A DNA stretch of 64,000 bases from Myxococcota bacterium (GTDB taxonomy: Bacteria > Myxococcota_A > UBA9160 > SMWR01), in contig JBCCEW010000016.1 of NCBI GenBank assembly GCA_039030075.1, positions 1 to 64,000 on the forward strand. The letters run 5' to 3'. Every line of letters begins with the position of its first letter. Positions within the stretch are counted from its first letter, which is position 1. Below the pieces are notes generated by a model. It worked only from the letters and a program-made list of their open reading frames with translations, was not told the DNA's origin and did no database searches. Positions 62,761 to 64,000 of this stretch are shown here, one piece after another. The translations under genes were made by a program, and so were the position numbers.

Positions 62761-64000
62761 GGCGACCACCACGCTCTCCCACCCGGCCCACGAGCGGGTC
62801 GTCGAACGCCGCGACGTCGGCGACATCCTCTTGCGCACGACGTCCCTCACCGATGAACAGCTCGCAGAAGCGCGCGCCGCGCACCGCGAGAACGGCGGGC
62901 GATTGGGCGAGCACCTGGTAGCGCGGGGCCACGTCACCGCCGACCAGCTGCTGGGTGCCCTCGGCGAGCAGCTCCACCTGCCGATTCGCAACCAGATCCA
63001 CATCGAGGATGTCGACGAGGCGCTGATCGAGAAGGTGCCGATCGCGTTCGCGAAGGACCACGGCATCCTGCCGCTCCGGCGCGACCCGGGTGGTGCGGTC
63101 CGCGTGGCGGTGTCGAACCCGCTCGAGACGACGCCCCTCGACGACCTGCGGCTGCTCTTCGACGGCGCCGAGGTCCAGATCGAGCTCGCCACCCAGCGCA
63201 CCATCCTGGGCGCGATCAACGAGGTCTACGACCGGGGCCCGAGCTCCACGGACGCCCTGGCGTCGGACGCGGCCGAAGACCTCGACTCGCTGGCCACCGA
63301 GATCAGCCAGGAACCGCAGGACCTGCTCGAGTCGGGCGACGACGACGCACCGATCATCAAGCTGGTGAACTCGCTCTTGCACAACGCGGTGAAGGAGCGC
63401 GCGAGCGACCTCCACCTCGAGCCCTTCGAGAACGAGCTGCGCGTCCGCTTCCGCATCGACAACGTGCTCTACGAGCCGATCAAGCCGCTGCCGCGCTCCT
63501 TGCAGGCCAGCATCGTCTCGCGCATCAAGATCATGGGGCACCTGAACATCGCCGAGAAGCGATTGCCGCAGGACGGCCGCATCCGCCTGAAGATCGCCGG
63601 GCGCGACTACGACGTCCGCCTCAGCACGCTCCCCGTCGCCTTCGGCGAGCGCGTCGTGATGCGTCTGTTGCCCCGGACCCAGGAGCTCCTCGACCTCACG
63701 ACCCTGGGCTTCGACGAGCAGCAGCTCGCGACCATGCAGAAACTGATCACGCGGCCGAACGGGATCGTGCTCGTCACGGGCCCGACCGGTAGCGGCAAGA
63801 CGACGACGCTCTACGGCGCGCTGTCTCGCATCAACGCGACGGACAAGAACATCATCACGATCGAGGACCCGGTCGAAATCCAGCTGCCGGGGGTGGGTCA
63901 GATCGAGGTGAACGCGAAGGTCGGCCTCACCTTCGCGAGCGGCTTGCGTTCGATCCTGCGTCAGGACCCGAACGTCATCCTCGTGGGTGAGATCCGCGAC
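62753..64000 (+). CDS. gspE: Type II secretion ATPase GspE, 3' end outside window
   Basis: The first 416 residues are visible. They include the N-terminal MshEN-type domain (LGEHLVARGHVTADQLLGALGEQL), ASDLHLEPFENELRVRFRID, IAEKRLPQDGRI, Walker A GPTGSGKTT, ITIEDPVE (Asp box) and RQDPNVILVGEIRD. It powers pseudopilus assembly at the cytoplasmic face. PilB is excluded mainly by the gspCD context. Confidence 0.92.
   Translation, partial: MSEATTTLSHPAHERVVERRDVGDILLRTTSLTDEQLAEARAAHRENGGRLGEHLVARGHVTADQLLGALGEQLHLPIRNQIHIEDVDEALIEKVPIAFAKDHGILPLRRDPGGAVRVAVSNPLETTPLDDLRLLFDGAEVQIELATQRTILGAINEVYDRGPSSTDALASDAAEDLDSLATEISQEPQDLLESGDDDAPIIKLVNSLLHNAVKERASDLHLEPFENELRVRFRIDNVLYEPIKPLPRSLQASIVSRIKIMGHLNIAEKRLPQDGRIRLKIAGRDYDVRLSTLPVAFGERVVMRLLPRTQELLDLTTLGFDEQQLATMQKLITRPNGIVLVTGPTGSGKTTTLYGALSRINATDKNIITIEDPVEIQLPGVGQIEVNAKVGLTFASGLRSILRQDPNVILVGEIRD

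Noticed and set aside
60199-63219. A 1006-codon open frame antisense to gspD and gspE
   Set aside because: Low-complexity Asp/Val/Arg-rich translation; the sense strand encodes clear type II secretion proteins.

Overview
The window is about 64 kb of high-GC, gene-dense bacterial chromosome with uniform codon usage. I see no insertion sequence, phage gene, integrase or CRISPR array. The gene set suggests a former-Deltaproteobacteria lineage, probably Myxococcota-like: two complete Lon paralogues, several sigma-54 activators with a FliA-type sigma factor behind a -24/-12 promoter, an MglA-like GTPase, a receiver protein with a long Pro/Ala-rich linker, and a type II secretion gspCDE cluster. 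The genus cannot be read from the sequence.

Left part (1-9.4 kb). A peptidoglycan-recycling group (amgK, murU, a metallo-beta-lactamase-fold hydrolase, convergent anmK) is followed by a promoter, a small membrane protein and a coupled glycosyltransferase-methyltransferase-glycosyltransferase run. A second methyltransferase lies antisense and overlaps the end of that run. A membrane-anchored coiled-coil protein with a RelE-like tail follows. Regulatory block (9.4-18.1 kb): a histidine kinase with a lone receiver, two divergent NtrC-type regulators (one with an altered sigma-54 contact loop), a fliA-type sigma gene behind a sigma-54 promoter, a PP2C phosphatase and a receiver/Pro-rich protein.

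Middle (18.1-30.7 kb). A coupled cofactor operon (nadC, birA, coaX) and an EF-G-like GTPase precede a tightly coupled three-gene operon: a helical-repeat protein, an MglA-like GTPase with an altered P-loop, and a Rossmann/GAF/degenerate-GGDEF protein. This operon is the best candidate here for an undescribed system. Antisense to it lie alanine dehydrogenase, a propeller-like exported protein, a JAMM metalloprotease and an Rrf2 regulator.

Right part (30.9-64 kb). A natural MrfA-MrfB-type helicase-nuclease fusion overlaps rnr tail to tail. Then come tRNA-Leu(CAG), lon, a GNAT enzyme, a GT81-like synthase, a PilZ protein, a DinB homologue without its catalytic carboxylates but with a clamp-binding tail, and a penicillin-acylase homologue. 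The glycolytic genes gap-pgk-tpiA lead into secG and tRNA-Leu(GAG). A ten-gene leftward run starts at dnaK (dnaK, hsp20, second lon, OmpA-like lipoprotein, glycerate kinase, UbiB-like kinase, exported protein, flavin reductase, DsbA-like protein, zinc-ribbon protein), joining stress proteolysis to envelope and redox genes. The window ends inside a type II secretion operon whose secretin carries a C-terminal SPOR-like domain.
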